From Deltaproteobacteria bacterium (GTDB taxonomy: Bacteria; Desulfobacterota; Desulfuromonadia; Geobacterales; Pseudopelobacteraceae), in contig JAJXYO010000045.1 in assembly GCA_021780495.1 (NCBI GenBank), positions 1-64,000 of the forward strand: DNA of 64,000 nt, given 5' to 3'. A program made the position numbers and the translations under genes. The notes below the pieces were generated by a model, which worked only from the letters and a program-made list of their open reading frames with translations, ran no database searches and was not told the DNA's origin. Position 1 is the stretch's first letter, and each line of letters opens with the position of its first letter. Below, piece after piece: positions 8,760 through 19,006 of the stretch.

Positions 8760-9836
8760 ATGTTCTATCACATATTCTACCCACTGGCTGCCGACGTCAA
8801 ACTGTTCAACATCTTCCGCTATCTGACGTTCCGCACCATCTATGCCATGATCACGGCCTTGCTGGTCTGCTTCGTCATCGGCCCCTGGATCATCCGCACG
8901 CTGGAGGGGCTGCAGGCCCGTCAGGTGATCCGAACCGACGGACCCGAATCGCACCTGCAGAAACAGGGCACGCCGACCATGGGCGGAGTTATGATCCTGG
9001 CGGCCATCATCATCCCGACCCTGCTGTGGGCCGACCTCACCAACGTCTATATCTGGGTGGCGCTTTTCATTACGGTCGGTTACGGTCTGATCGGATTCGT
9101 TGATGACTATAAAAAGGTGGTAAAAAAGGACACCAAAGGGCTTTCGGCGCGCCAGAAAATGTTCTGGCAGGTGCTGCTGGCAGGTGCAGCGGCGATGTTC
9201 CTGTACATCAAGCCGGAGTTCAGCGATCAGCTCTATGTTCCCTTCTTTAAAAATTTCCATCCCGATCTGGGGATCTGGTTTATCCCCTTTGCCGCCTTGG
9301 TAATCGTGGGGGCCAGCAATGCCGTCAATCTGACCGACGGCCTGGACGGTCTGGCAATCGGACCGGTCACCATCAATGCCGCAACCTACATGCTGTTCGC
9401 CTATGTGGCCGGCCATGCCACGCTGTCTGCCTACCTGCAGATCCCCCGCGTGGTCGGAGCCGGAGAACTGGCAGTGCTGTGCGGCGCCATGGTGGGGGCG
9501 GGGCTCGGTTTCCTGTGGTACAATTCTTATCCGGCCGATGTCTTCATGGGGGATGTGGGTTCACTCTCCTTGGGTGGCACCCTGGGGATTGTCGCCGTGC
9601 TGACCAAACAGGAACTGCTGCTGGTCATAGTCGGCGGTGTGTTCGTGGTCGAGGCGCTGTCGGTCATCTTCCAGGTAGGGTCATACAAGTACCGCGGAAA
9701 ACGGATCTTCCGTATGGCGCCGATCCACCATCATTTTGAGCTGAAGGGTGTGGCGGAGCCAAAGATCATCGTACGTTTCTGGATCATTACGATCATACTG
9801 GCATTGATTGCGATTTCGACGCTGAAAATGCGCTAG
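8760..9836 (+). CDS. mraY: Phospho-MurNAc-pentapeptide transferase MraY
   Basis: 358 aa polytopic membrane enzyme making lipid I on undecaprenyl phosphate. Family signatures are clear: [16 protein letters not shown] with the two aspartates, [22 protein letters not shown], and [12 protein letters not shown] near the C-terminus. About ten hydrophobic segments are visible. It follows murF after 13 bp. Confidence 0.97.
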   Translation: MFYHIFYPLAADVKLFNIFRYLTFRTIYAMITALLVCFVIGPWIIRTLEGLQARQVIRTDGPESHLQKQGTPTMGGVMILAAIIIPTLLWADLTNVYIWVALFITVGYGLIGFVDDYKKVVKKDTKGLSARQKMFWQVLLAGAAAMFLYIKPEFSDQLYVPFFKNFHPDLGIWFIPFAALVIVGASNAVNLTDGLDGLAIGPVTINAATYMLFAYVAGHATLSAYLQIPRVVGAGELAVLCGAMVGAGLGFLWYNSYPADVFMGDVGSLSLGGTLGIVAVLTKQELLLVIVGGVFVVEALSVIFQVGSYKYRGKRIFRMAPIHHHFELKGVAEPKIIVRFWIITIILALIAISTLKMR

Positions 9837-9854
9837 TTTCGGCTTGAGGTTTTC

Positions 9855-11195
9855 ATGGAACTGAAAGATAAGAACATTCTCGTTGTCGGACTGGCCCGCA
9901 CCGGGGTCTCCGTTGCACGTTTTCTGGCTGCGCGAGCAGCACGCGTAACAGTGACCGATCTGCGTGACGAGATCGCCCTGGCAAACGTGATGGCCGAGCT
10001 CGGTGAGCTGGATATCCGTTGGGTGCTGGGCCGCCACGATGAATCCGATTTCCTGTCCAGCGAACTGATTGTCGTATCGCCCGGCGTACCCATGGATCAT
10101 CCCTTGCTGGTAAAAGCAGCCGCCGCGGGTGTGGATATTGTCAGCGAGATCGAGCTGGCCAGCCGCTTCATCACCGTGCCGCTGGTGGCCATTACCGGTA
10201 CTAATGGCAAAACGACGACAACGACCCTGGCTGGCGAGATATTCAAGGGGTGCGGATTTACGACCTATGTCGGCGGCAATATCGGCGAACCGTTAGTGGA
10301 GTTGATCGAGTCCGGCGAAGCGGTGGAGCGTGTCGTTGCCGAAATCAGCTCGTTCCAGCTGGAATGGATACATTCATTCAGGCCGCAGGTTGCCGCGCTG
10401 CTCAATATCAGCGAGGATCACCTTGACCGCTATGCCAGCTATCAGGAATACATCAATGCCAAGTTGCGGATCTTTCAGAACCAGACGGTTGAAGACTTTG
10501 CCGTCGTCAACCGGGACGACGAACTGGTCTGGAAGCACGCCCCTGATCTGAAGGCCCGTCTCTTTCCATTCAGTCGCAAGCTGGAACTGTCTGAAGGCAT
10601 TTTCTACCGTGACAATCTGATTACGTTCAGGCACCATGGCCGCGAAGAGCAATTCCCGACTGCGGAGTTCCGGCTCAGCGGGGTTCATAATCTGGAAAAT
10701 ATCATGGCAGCCCTGGCCTGCACGCTGCTGCTGGGATGCTCCCCCGCCGCGGCCATAGAGACCGTTCGCAACTTTGAATCGTTGCACCACCGCATGGAAT
10801 TTGTGCGCAAGTTCAAGGGCGTCAGTTACTACGAAGACAGCAAGGCTACCAACGTAGGCAGTGTGGAAAAGGCCCTGGAGAGCTTCGAGAACATCACGCT
10901 GATCGCGGGCGGCAAGGACAAGGGCGGCTCCTATGCCCCGCTGGTCGCACTGGTCCAGGAACGGGTGCGGCATCTGATCCTGATCGGTGAAGCCGCTGAC
11001 CGGATGCAACTCGAACTGGGTTCCTTGACCGATACCCATCGGGCTGCAACCCTTGAAGAGGCGGTCTGGCTGGCCGCCCAGATCACGTCTGCGTCAGGTA
11101 CCGTCCTGATGTCGCCGGCCTGTTCCAGTTTCGACATGTTTCGTGATTACGAGGAACGCGCCCAGCGTTTCATTGCCGCGGTAAAAAACTTGTAG
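9855..11195 (+). CDS. murD: UDP-MurNAc-L-alanine:D-glutamate ligase MurD
   Basis: 446 aa. A Rossmann-like N-terminal domain ([18 protein letters not shown]) is followed by the ATP-binding loop [13 protein letters not shown] near residue 115 and the C-terminal Mur ligase domain ([23 protein letters not shown]). It adds D-Glu to UDP-MurNAc-L-Ala. Length is typical for MurD. Confidence 0.96.
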   Translation: MELKDKNILVVGLARTGVSVARFLAARAARVTVTDLRDEIALANVMAELGELDIRWVLGRHDESDFLSSELIVVSPGVPMDHPLLVKAAAAGVDIVSEIELASRFITVPLVAITGTNGKTTTTTLAGEIFKGCGFTTYVGGNIGEPLVELIESGEAVERVVAEISSFQLEWIHSFRPQVAALLNISEDHLDRYASYQEYINAKLRIFQNQTVEDFAVVNRDDELVWKHAPDLKARLFPFSRKLELSEGIFYRDNLITFRHHGREEQFPTAEFRLSGVHNLENIMAALACTLLLGCSPAAAIETVRNFESLHHRMEFVRKFKGVSYYEDSKATNVGSVEKALESFENITLIAGGKDKGGSYAPLVALVQERVRHLILIGEAADRMQLELGSLTDTHRAATLEEAVWLAAQITSASGTVLMSPACSSFDMFRDYEERAQRFIAAVKNL

Positions 11196-11206
11196 GGACG
11201 GGTCTT

Positions 11207-12391
11207 GTGCCCGCCCTGTTCCGGGAAACCACAACGGTTGCCCTTATGGAAATGACCATGAAGATGATGCTCAAAAAACTGGAGGAATTTGATCTGGTCA
11301 TCATGCTGATGGCTATCGCCCTGACCAGCTTCGGTGTGGTCATGGTGTATTCAGCCTCCAATATCATGGCAGCCAAGCGCTTCAATGACGGGTTTTATTT
11401 TCTGAAACGCCAGGGCCTGTTTGCGATTGTAGGTTTTGCCATCATGCTGACCGTGATGCAGATCGATTACCGTTTCTGGAAGAAAATGGCGGTACCGGCG
11501 CTGCTCGTGTGCCTGGTGCTGCTGGTCATGGTTCTGATCCCCGGCATCGGCGGCAGAGCGGGAGGTTCCTCCCGCTGGATCAAGTTGCCCGGTTTCAACC
11601 TGCAGCCGTCGGAGATGGCCAAGCTGGCCCTGATCATGTATATGGCCTATTCCCTGGATAAAAAACAGGACAAGGTGAAGTCTCTCGGATCAGGCTTTAT
11701 CCCCTATATGATCGTACTGATGGTCCTGATTACCTGTCTGGTGCTGCAGCCGGATCTGGGCGGCGCCCTGACCCTGGCGGCGGTCGCCATGACCATGCTG
11801 TTCGCGGCCGGAACCCGGCTGACATACATCATCTCCATGATCCTGCTGGCGATGCCGTTGCTGGCCTATAAACTCAGCAGGGGGTACCACAAAAACAGGA
11901 TTGACGCCTTCCTCAACCCCTGGAGTGACCCTGAAGGCAAAGGCTTCCAGATCATTCAGTCCTGGCTGGCCCTGGGGACCGGTGGCGTTTTTGGTCAGGG
12001 CCTGGGTGAAGGCAAGCAGAAACTGTTTTACCTGCCCGAGGCCCACACCGACTTCATCCTCGCGGTGATTGGTGAAGAGCTGGGCTTCCTGGGGGTAGCG
12101 ATCATCATCGGCATGTTTTTTCTGCTGGTGCAACGCGCCATGCGGATCTCGGTCGCCGCTCCCGACACCTTCGGCCGTTTCCTGGCCCTGGGCATCGCCG
12201 TGTTGTTCGGCATCGAGGCCACGGTCAATATGGGTGTCGTCACCGGGCTGCTGCCCACCAAGGGGCTGGCGCTCCCCTTTATCAGCTATGGCGGCAGCTC
12301 TTTGCTGATCAGCTTGTTTGCCGTCGGGATCCTGCTCAATATCTCTTCCGGTCTGAAGATCGAGCCAATCAAGCTCAAGGAGGAGAAATGA
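11207..12391 (+). CDS. ftsW: Septal peptidoglycan glycosyltransferase FtsW
   Basis: 394 aa SEDS-family membrane protein with about ten transmembrane segments. The signature KGLALPFISYGGSSLL lies near residue 345. SEDS proteins polymerise lipid II and work with the cognate class B PBP, here FtsI. The start is uncertain: GTG 11207 has AGGGA upstream, but the methionines at 11246, 11258 or 11267 would remove a leader of 13-20 residues before the first membrane helix. It overlaps murG by 4 bp (ATGA). Confidence 0.93.
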   Translation: MPALFRETTTVALMEMTMKMMLKKLEEFDLVIMLMAIALTSFGVVMVYSASNIMAAKRFNDGFYFLKRQGLFAIVGFAIMLTVMQIDYRFWKKMAVPALLVCLVLLVMVLIPGIGGRAGGSSRWIKLPGFNLQPSEMAKLALIMYMAYSLDKKQDKVKSLGSGFIPYMIVLMVLITCLVLQPDLGGALTLAAVAMTMLFAAGTRLTYIISMILLAMPLLAYKLSRGYHKNRIDAFLNPWSDPEGKGFQIIQSWLALGTGGVFGQGLGEGKQKLFYLPEAHTDFILAVIGEELGFLGVAIIIGMFFLLVQRAMRISVAAPDTFGRFLALGIAVLFGIEATVNMGVVTGLLPTKGLALPFISYGGSSLLISLFAVGILLNISSGLKIEPIKLKEEK

Positions 12392-13533
12392 AGCTGCTCA
12401 TCGCCGGTGGCGGCACCGGTGGCCACCTGTTTCCCGGCATGGCCGTAGCCGAGGAGTTTCTGGCCCGCGACCCGTCCAACCAGGTGCTCTTCGTGGGGAC
12501 CGAGCGCGGTATCGAGGCGCGAGCCGTACCGGCGGCTGGATACCCGTTGGAGCTGATTTCTGCCGCCGGTATGCGCGGCAAGGGAGGCTTCAGCCAGATT
12601 AAGGGCGCTGCCATGATGCTGTTGGGCTACAGCCAATCGCGGAAGGTGCTCAAGCACTACCGGCCGGATTTCGTGCTGGGGGTCGGTGGTTACGCCTCCC
12701 TGCCGATGGTGCTGGCGGCACGCGGCATGCAGGTGCCCTGCTTCATCCATGAACAGAACGCCATCCCCGGCATGACCAACAAACTGCTGGCCAGGTTTGC
12801 CCGTCAGGTATTCATAACCCTGGAGGAATCGGCAAAATTCTTTCCGGAAGACAGGATCCTGGTCACGGGAAATCCATTGCGCCGGCAGATCCTGGATATG
12901 GTTGCGAGACAAAATTCCCCTGCGGTCCCGCCTTTGACAGAGCGGGGAAGCGAACACGGTGAGCAGGGAGCGGGCAGGTGTTTTCGCCTCTTCGTTTTCG
13001 GCGGCAGCCAGGGCGCTCATGCCATCAACATGGCCATGATGAGCGCCCTGCCGCAGCTGGCCGACCTGGCCGGCCGGCTGGAGATCTGCCACCAGACCGG
13101 AGAAGCGGATTGTCCCGCAGTGCGGGGCGCATACTCCGGCAGCCAGATCGCGGCATCCGTGCAGCCCTTTATCAGTGACATGGCAACAGAATACCACAAG
13201 GCCGACCTGATCATCTGCCGGGCCGGCGCTACCACCATTGCCGAGGTAACGGCCTGCGGCAAAGCCTGTCTGTTCATCCCGTTCCCGCATGCGGTCGATG
13301 ACCATCAACGCAGAAATGCCGAGGCATTGCTCAAGAAGCAGGCCTGTTTTATGTTGCTTGAACATGAACTGAACGGTGAGCGGTTGGCATCCTTGGTCAG
13401 GGATGTGATGGACGATCCGGCGCTGCTGCGGCAGACGGGCGAGGCGGCCTTCAGTCTGGCACGACTGGATGCGGCCCGGATTATTGTGGATGAGATGATG
13501 AAAGCACAGAAAGAAGGTTCCCATGTACGGTAA
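12388..13533 (+). CDS. murG: UDP-GlcNAc transferase MurG (lipid II synthase)
   Basis: 381 aa GT28 glycosyltransferase at the inner face of the membrane. Donor and acceptor loops are present: [17 protein letters not shown] at the start, [12 protein letters not shown], the second G-loop [11 protein letters not shown], and [17 protein letters not shown]. The linker between the two Rossmann domains (about 173-195) is longer than usual, with a Pro/Glu/Gly-rich insertion ([19 protein letters not shown]) that accounts for the slightly large size. It overlaps ftsW upstream and murC downstream. Confidence 0.96.
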   Translation: MKLLIAGGGTGGHLFPGMAVAEEFLARDPSNQVLFVGTERGIEARAVPAAGYPLELISAAGMRGKGGFSQIKGAAMMLLGYSQSRKVLKHYRPDFVLGVGGYASLPMVLAARGMQVPCFIHEQNAIPGMTNKLLARFARQVFITLEESAKFFPEDRILVTGNPLRRQILDMVARQNSPAVPPLTERGSEHGEQGAGRCFRLFVFGGSQGAHAINMAMMSALPQLADLAGRLEICHQTGEADCPAVRGAYSGSQIAASVQPFISDMATEYHKADLIICRAGATTIAEVTACGKACLFIPFPHAVDDHQRRNAEALLKKQACFMLLEHELNGERLASLVRDVMDDPALLRQTGEAAFSLARLDAARIIVDEMMKAQKEGSHVR

Positions 13534-14899
13534 AATCGATAAGATTCACTTCGTCGGCATCGGCGGAATCGGTATGAGCGGCATCGCCGAGGTGCTGTTG
13601 AACCTGGGCTACAAGGTCTCCGGTTCGGATTTGCGCCAATCGGATACCACCGATCGACTGGTATCGATCGGCGGCGAGATCTATGTCGGCCACGCCCGTC
13701 AGAACCTGACCAACGTGGACGTCGTGGTTACCTCCACCGCCGTACAGGAGGATAATCCCGAGGTTCTTGAAGCCCGTGAACGTATGATCCCGGTCATCCC
13801 CCGGGCAGAGATGCTGGCCGAACTGATGCGCATGAAATACGGCATTGCCATCGCCGGCACGCACGGCAAGACCACCACCACCTCGATGGTGGCCACGGTC
13901 CTGACCCAGGGCGGCATCGATCCGACCATCGTTATCGGCGGGAAGCTCAATACGCTGGGAACCAATGCGGTATTGGGGCAGGGCAAGTTTCTGGTGGCTG
14001 AGGCCGACGAATCGGATGGCTCCTTCCTGAAGTTATCACCAACCATCGCCGTAGTGACCAATATCGATGCCGATCATCTGGATTTTTATACCGGCGGCAT
14101 CAGCCAGATCAAGGAGATCTTCGTTGACTTCATCAACAAGATTCCCTTCTACGGTCTGGCGGTGCTCTGTCTCGATGACGGCAACATCGCTGATATCATT
14201 CCGCAGGTCAAGAAGCGGTTTGTCACCTACGGGCTCTCTTCGCAGGCCGATATCCGGGCCACGCATATCAAGATGGAGGGGGGGCGAAGTTCTTTCGTCG
14301 CCCACTACAAGGGCTATCGCATGGGTGAAGTCAGCTATGCCATGCCGGGTGCCCACAATGTCCTCAATGCCCTGGCCTGTATCGCGGTTGCCATGGAGTT
14401 GGACGTGCCCTTCAATCTGATTCAGGAGGGTTTTGCACACTTCGGTGGAGTGGGCCGGCGCTTTCAGGTCAAGGGTGAGGTCGATGGCATCATGGTCGTG
14501 GACGACTATGGTCACCATCCGGCAGAAATCAGGGCCACCCTGGCTGCTGCCAAGGGTGGCTGGCCCGATCGCAGGCTGGTAGTGGCCTTTCAGCCGCATC
14601 GTTACACGCGCACCAGGGAACTGTTCGACGATTTTGTTAAATGCTTCTACGATGCCGACGTGCTGATCCTGACGGACATCTATGCTGCCAGCGAACAGCC
14701 GATAGAAGGTGTTTCCGCCGAGACGCTGGTGGCTGCCATAAAAAAACATGGCCAGCGCGATGTCAACTATGTTGCCGACCGGGAAACCTTGCCCGAGTAT
14801 CTGGCCGGAATCTATCAACCGGGTGATCTCGTGCTGACACTGGGCGCGGGGAACATCTGGCAGGCCGGTGAGGGTCTGCTCAAACTTTTGCAGGGGTGA
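13523..14899 (+). CDS. murC: UDP-MurNAc:L-alanine ligase MurC
   Basis: 458 aa. N-terminal domain [20 protein letters not shown] loop [12 protein letters not shown] near residue 112, [10 protein letters not shown], and the C-terminal [12 protein letters not shown] and FQPHRYTRT motifs typical of MurC. It adds the first peptide residue to UDP-MurNAc. Its ATG lies 11 bp inside murG, so the two are probably translationally coupled. Confidence 0.97.
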   Translation: MYGKIDKIHFVGIGGIGMSGIAEVLLNLGYKVSGSDLRQSDTTDRLVSIGGEIYVGHARQNLTNVDVVVTSTAVQEDNPEVLEARERMIPVIPRAEMLAELMRMKYGIAIAGTHGKTTTTSMVATVLTQGGIDPTIVIGGKLNTLGTNAVLGQGKFLVAEADESDGSFLKLSPTIAVVTNIDADHLDFYTGGISQIKEIFVDFINKIPFYGLAVLCLDDGNIADIIPQVKKRFVTYGLSSQADIRATHIKMEGGRSSFVAHYKGYRMGEVSYAMPGAHNVLNALACIAVAMELDVPFNLIQEGFAHFGGVGRRFQVKGEVDGIMVVDDYGHHPAEIRATLAAAKGGWPDRRLVVAFQPHRYTRTRELFDDFVKCFYDADVLILTDIYAASEQPIEGVSAETLVAAIKKHGQRDVNYVADRETLPEYLAGIYQPGDLVLTLGAGNIWQAGEGLLKLLQG

Positions 14900-14902
14900 T
14901 GC

Positions 14903-15805
14903 ATGACCACCAGCCACTTCGGAACTATTCGCAGGTCCTTTAGCGGCGAATTGCTCGAACAGGAACCGCTTGCGCGGCACACCTCGCTGCGGGTTGGAGG
15001 GCCGGCCGAACTGTTTGCCGTTCCCGATAACCGGGCTGACTTGCTGCAACTGTTGAAAACTGTCGAAGAACAGCGGGTTCCATGGTTTGTTATCGGAGGA
15101 GGCTATAACCTGCTGATACGGGACGGCGGCTTTCGGGGGGTTGTCATCTCGCTCAGTAAGCTGAACCACATGGAAGTCACGCGCAGTGGCGAAATCCGAG
15201 TGGAGTCAGGTGTGCGCAACATTGACCTGTCGCGCCTGGCCGAAGCGCACGGACTGACCGGACTGGAATTTCTGGTCGGCATCCCCGGCTCTGTAGGCGG
15301 CGCCGTCAGAATGAACGCCGGCGCACATGGCGTTGAAATCTGCGATCATGTCAGTTCGCTCGATATACTGGTTGACGGCGGCATTCGGAAGTACGCCAAA
15401 GATTCCTTGGATTACGGCTATCGCCGCTTGCAGCTGGATTATAAGGAAATTATAATTGGGGCCGTGTTCCAGCTGGCTTCCGGTACCCCAGAGCAGGTTT
15501 CTGCTGCCATGGATGCATGTCTGCAGCAACGGCAGGAGACACAAAAGGTCAGGTTCCCCAATGCCGGTTCCTTCTTCAAAAATCCGGCGGGTCAGGCTGC
15601 CTGGAGGCTGATCGACGATGCCGGGCTGCGGGGGCTGATTGTCGGCGGTGCTCAGGTATCAGAGGTGCACAGCAATTTTCTGATCAACCGGGGCGGTGCT
15701 ACAGCGTCAAATTTCCTCCAGTTGGCAGCCATTATCAAGGAGCGGGTGTTCAAGGACTGTGCGGTACAATTGGAAGAGGAAGTTCAGATCATGGGTGAGG
15801 ATTAA
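14903..15805 (+). CDS. murB: UDP-N-acetylenolpyruvoylglucosamine reductase MurB
   Basis: 300 aa FAD enzyme that reduces UDP-GlcNAc-enolpyruvate with NADPH. FAD-binding stretches IGGGYNLLIRDGGFRGVVI and GIPGSVGGAVRMNAGAHG are seen, and the C-terminal NAGSFFKNP carries the proton-donor serine region. Its length is that of the shorter (type II) MurB group. It starts 3 bp after murC. Confidence 0.96.
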   Translation: MTTSHFGTIRRSFSGELLEQEPLARHTSLRVGGPAELFAVPDNRADLLQLLKTVEEQRVPWFVIGGGYNLLIRDGGFRGVVISLSKLNHMEVTRSGEIRVESGVRNIDLSRLAEAHGLTGLEFLVGIPGSVGGAVRMNAGAHGVEICDHVSSLDILVDGGIRKYAKDSLDYGYRRLQLDYKEIIIGAVFQLASGTPEQVSAAMDACLQQRQETQKVRFPNAGSFFKNPAGQAAWRLIDDAGLRGLIVGGAQVSEVHSNFLINRGGATASNFLQLAAIIKERVFKDCAVQLEEEVQIMGED

Positions 15806-15808
15806 CGT

Positions 15809-16741
15809 ATGGCAACCATGAAAACAAAGCGTATCGGTGTTCTGATGGGTGGTCTTTCGGCAGAGCGTGAGGTCGCGCTGAAGAGTGGCGCTGCGGTTCA
15901 TCAGGCCTTGCTGGCCCAGGGTTATGATGCTGTCGCCATCGATGCGGGCCGTGACCTGGCCGCCGTTCTTGTCTCTGAACGGATCGAGGCGGCCTTTATC
16001 GCTCTGCATGGCCGCTACGGTGAGGATGGCTGCGTGCAGGGATTGCTCGAACTGATGCAGATTCCCTACACCGGTTCCGGTGTTCTGGCCAGTGCCCTGG
16101 CCATGCACAAGCTTTACAGCAAGCAGACCTTTGCCTCTGCCGGCATCCTGACCGCTCCGTTCCATCATTTCCGGCGAGGCGATCACGTTTCGATCGATCA
16201 GTTATCCTTTGGCCTGCCGTTGGTGGTCAAGCCGGTGCAGGAAGGTTCCTCGGTCGGCGTGTCTATTGTCAGGCAGCCGAGCCAACTGGCAGCGGCGCTG
16301 GAGCTGGCCTTTCGACATGATACCGAGATACTGGTAGAGCAGTATGTCAAAGGGCAGGAGGTACAGGTCGGCATACTGGACAACCAGCCTGTCGGCGCCA
16401 TAGAAATCGTACCGAAGAATGAATTCTACGATTTCGAGGCCAAGTACACCGATGGCATGGCCGAGCACATCTTCCCGGCCCGTCTCGAAGCGGCTCTCTA
16501 TGATAAAGCCCAGCACATCGGTCTGGCCGCCCATCGCGCGCTGGGGTGCTCCGGTTACAGCCGGGTGGATCTGCTGGTGACGGAAGATGGTGAGTGCTAT
16601 GTCCTGGAAGTCAATACCCTGCCCGGCATGACGGCCCTCAGCCTGCTGCCGGAAATTGCAGCCAGGGGCGCCGGGTTGCCCTTTGAGGTCTTGGTCGAAA
16701 GAATAATAGAGACAGCAACTCTTCATATAAAGGCAGACTGA
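15809..16741 (+). CDS. ddl: D-alanine--D-alanine ligase
   Basis: 310 aa ATP-grasp enzyme forming D-Ala-D-Ala for MurF. Motifs seen: [14 protein letters not shown] at the start, [15 protein letters not shown], the EGSSVGVS loop and the metal-binding EVNTLPGMT near residue 270. It sits three bases after murB. The DdlB-type position within the dcw cluster is standard. Confidence 0.96.
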   Translation: MATMKTKRIGVLMGGLSAEREVALKSGAAVHQALLAQGYDAVAIDAGRDLAAVLVSERIEAAFIALHGRYGEDGCVQGLLELMQIPYTGSGVLASALAMHKLYSKQTFASAGILTAPFHHFRRGDHVSIDQLSFGLPLVVKPVQEGSSVGVSIVRQPSQLAAALELAFRHDTEILVEQYVKGQEVQVGILDNQPVGAIEIVPKNEFYDFEAKYTDGMAEHIFPARLEAALYDKAQHIGLAAHRALGCSGYSRVDLLVTEDGECYVLEVNTLPGMTALSLLPEIAARGAGLPFEVLVERIIETATLHIKAD

Positions 16742-16745
16742 ATCC

Positions 16746-17570
16746 GTGCGCGATCTATCAACCTCAAAATATCAGCGCAACAAGGTGGCCGCCAATAAGG
16801 TCAAGATCAAGCGCAAGCCGATCGAGTGGCAGAAATACCTGCGCCCGCTCGCTAAAATATGCCTTGTTTTGGTCTGTGCATCGCTGCTGTTTGGTGTGCT
16901 GTATGCCGGGTATCGTGCTTTTGGGGCAACAACCTTCTTCCGTCTCAAAAATATCGAGGTGTCCAGAGCCAAACATCTGAGCCGGGAGGAAATCCTGGCC
17001 CTGACTGGCGCCGAAGCCGGGCAGGACCTGGCACGCATGGATCTGAAACGGATGGGGGAACAACTCTCCCAGAACCCCTGGGTCGAAACGGTCCATATCC
17101 ATCGCTACTTGCCAGACCGTCTTTCCATAACATTTGCAGAACGTGAGCCCGTGGCTATCGTCAACATGGGCTACATCTACTATCTGGACAAAAACGGTAC
17201 CGTCTTTAAGGCGCTCAACCAGGGAGACAAGCTGGATTACCCGGTTGTAACCGGTTTCAGCGAAGAGGATCTGAACAGTGATCCGGCCGGTACCGGGGAA
17301 GCATTGAAAACCACTTGTGAACTACTCAAAATATTGCAGGAAAAAGGTGCGTTTATCCTTGCGGATGTGTCGGAGATTCATTACGATAAGGGCTATGGTT
17401 TTACCCTGTTTACCGCTTCCGGCGGACTCCCGGTAAAGGTCGGTTCTGGTGATTTTACCGCCAAGATAGACCGCTTTGCTCGTATCTATCGTGACCTTAT
17501 GGTTCAACGGGCGGCACTGCAATACATTGACCTGGACTACAACGACAAGATAGTCGTTAAAAAAAGCTAA
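16746..17570 (+). CDS. ftsQ: Cell division protein FtsQ
   Basis: 274 aa, GTG start. A basic cytoplasmic tail of about 38 residues is followed by one membrane segment (ICLVLVCASLLFGVLYAGY), a POTRA domain (FRLKNIEVSRAKHLSREEIL to LSITFAEREPVAIV) and the FtsQ beta domain. It is the divisome scaffold that contacts FtsL/FtsB. Its place between ddl and ftsA supports the call. Confidence 0.93.
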   Translation: MRDLSTSKYQRNKVAANKVKIKRKPIEWQKYLRPLAKICLVLVCASLLFGVLYAGYRAFGATTFFRLKNIEVSRAKHLSREEILALTGAEAGQDLARMDLKRMGEQLSQNPWVETVHIHRYLPDRLSITFAEREPVAIVNMGYIYYLDKNGTVFKALNQGDKLDYPVVTGFSEEDLNSDPAGTGEALKTTCELLKILQEKGAFILADVSEIHYDKGYGFTLFTASGGLPVKVGSGDFTAKIDRFARIYRDLMVQRAALQYIDLDYNDKIVVKKS

Positions 17571-17602
17571 CGCCGAAATTTCAATACCAGGCAGGGGGGA
17601 AT

Positions 17603-18844
17603 ATGTCAGCAACCAAAAGGGATAATTTGATCGTCGGCCTCGACATCGGCACTACCAAAATCTGCGCTATTGTTGGCAATGTTACCGAGGATGGCATCGA
17701 TATTGTCGGCATCGGCACCAGTCCGTCCAGCGGACTGCGCAAGGGGGTTGTCATAAACATCGAGAGCACGGTGGCCTCTATCCGGAAAGCTATAGATGAA
17801 GCTGAATTGATGGCCGGCTGCGAGATAAAGTCCGTCTATGCCGGCATTGCCGGGGGACACATCAAGGGCATCAACTCCCAGGGCGTGATCGCCATCAAAA
17901 ACCGCGAAGTGGCTCAGGAAGACGTCCGCCGGGTCATCGATGCCGCCAAGGCCATCGCCATCCCCATGGATCGTGAAGTCATCCATATCCTGCCGCAGGA
18001 GTTCATCATCGATGAACAGGACGGTATCCGCGAGCCGCTTGGCATGAGTGGCGTCCGGCTGGAGGCCAAGGTGCACATCGTCACCGGCGCCGTGGCCAGC
18101 GCCCAGAATATTGTTAAATCCTGCAACCGCGCCGGCCTTGATGTCGCCGACATAGTACTGGAACAACTGGCTTCTTCCGAGGCGGTTTTGTCTGCCGATG
18201 AGAAGGAGTTGGGGGTCTGTCTGGTGGATATTGGCGGCGGCACCACAGATATCGCCATCTTTGCCGAAGGGGCCATCAAGTACACCTCGGTACTCTCCCT
18301 GGGTGGTAATCACCTGACCAATGACATTGCCGTCGGGCTGCGTACCCCCATGGCCGAAGCCGAGAAGATCAAGCAGAAATTCGGCTGCTGTCTGTCAGCA
18401 CTGGTCGGCAAGGAAGACAAGATCGAGGTGCCCAGTGTTGGTGGCCGCAAACCGCGCGAGCTTTCACGCAATGTGCTGTGCGAGATCCTCGGACCCCGCG
18501 TTGAGGAGATCTTCACTCTGGTTAACCGGGAGATCGTAAAATCAGGACTGGAGGATGCCATCGCCTCGGGGGTGGTTATAACCGGTGGTTCCAGCATCCT
18601 GGAAGGTATGCCAGAACTGGCCGAACAGATCTTCAATCTACCGGTGCGCCGCGGACTGCCGCAGAAGATCGGCGGGCTGGTGGATGTGGTAAACTCCCCG
18701 GTCTATGCTACCGGAGTGGGACTGGTGGTGTACGGCAGCAGAAATTCGGGATCGCGGGAGCATTTTCCACCGGGCAAATCAGACGACAGCATCTTCAATT
18801 CGACCATGCGACGCATGAAGACCTGGTTTCAGGAATTTTTCTAA
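17603..18844 (+). CDS. ftsA: Cell division protein FtsA
   Basis: 413 aa actin-fold ATPase that tethers FtsZ to the membrane. Phosphate-binding segments GLDIGTTKICAIVG and VDIGGGTTDIAIF are present, with the FtsA-specific 1C (SHS2) domain between (KGVVINIESTVASIRKAIDEAE). The C-terminus ends in an amphipathic helix (MRRMKTWFQEFF), the usual membrane-targeting sequence. A GGGGG ribosome binding site precedes the ATG. Confidence 0.96.
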   Translation: MSATKRDNLIVGLDIGTTKICAIVGNVTEDGIDIVGIGTSPSSGLRKGVVINIESTVASIRKAIDEAELMAGCEIKSVYAGIAGGHIKGINSQGVIAIKNREVAQEDVRRVIDAAKAIAIPMDREVIHILPQEFIIDEQDGIREPLGMSGVRLEAKVHIVTGAVASAQNIVKSCNRAGLDVADIVLEQLASSEAVLSADEKELGVCLVDIGGGTTDIAIFAEGAIKYTSVLSLGGNHLTNDIAVGLRTPMAEAEKIKQKFGCCLSALVGKEDKIEVPSVGGRKPRELSRNVLCEILGPRVEEIFTLVNREIVKSGLEDAIASGVVITGGSSILEGMPELAEQIFNLPVRRGLPQKIGGLVDVVNSPVYATGVGLVVYGSRNSGSREHFPPGKSDDSIFNSTMRRMKTWFQEFF

Positions 18845-18929
18845 TCAAAGGCAAGGATGGTGTGACCAAACAGCAAACGATCTGAATTTTAAGCCGTTTT
18901 TAAACTCCATATTTTTTTGCATTTTTCCT

Positions 18930-18958
18930 TTGATTCTTTGTCGGTTTGCGGTTACATT
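18930..18958 (+). promoter_or_regulatory. ftsZ: Possible ftsZ promoter
   Basis: TTGATT (18930-18935), a 17-bp spacer and TACATT (18953-18958) lie in the 162-bp gap between ftsA and ftsZ. A start near 18965 would give a leader of about 40 nt. Separate promoters for ftsZ are common; this one is a prediction from the sequence only. Confidence 0.5.
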
Positions 18959-19006
18959 TTACCCTTATTGAACAGCATATTGCTCATTGCATAAAGGGGG
19001 AAAAGC

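Noticed and set aside
18967-18994. TTGAAC/CATAAA pair as the ftsZ promoter
   Set aside because: The -10 would touch the ribosome binding site and leave no leader; the pair at 18930-18958 fits better.
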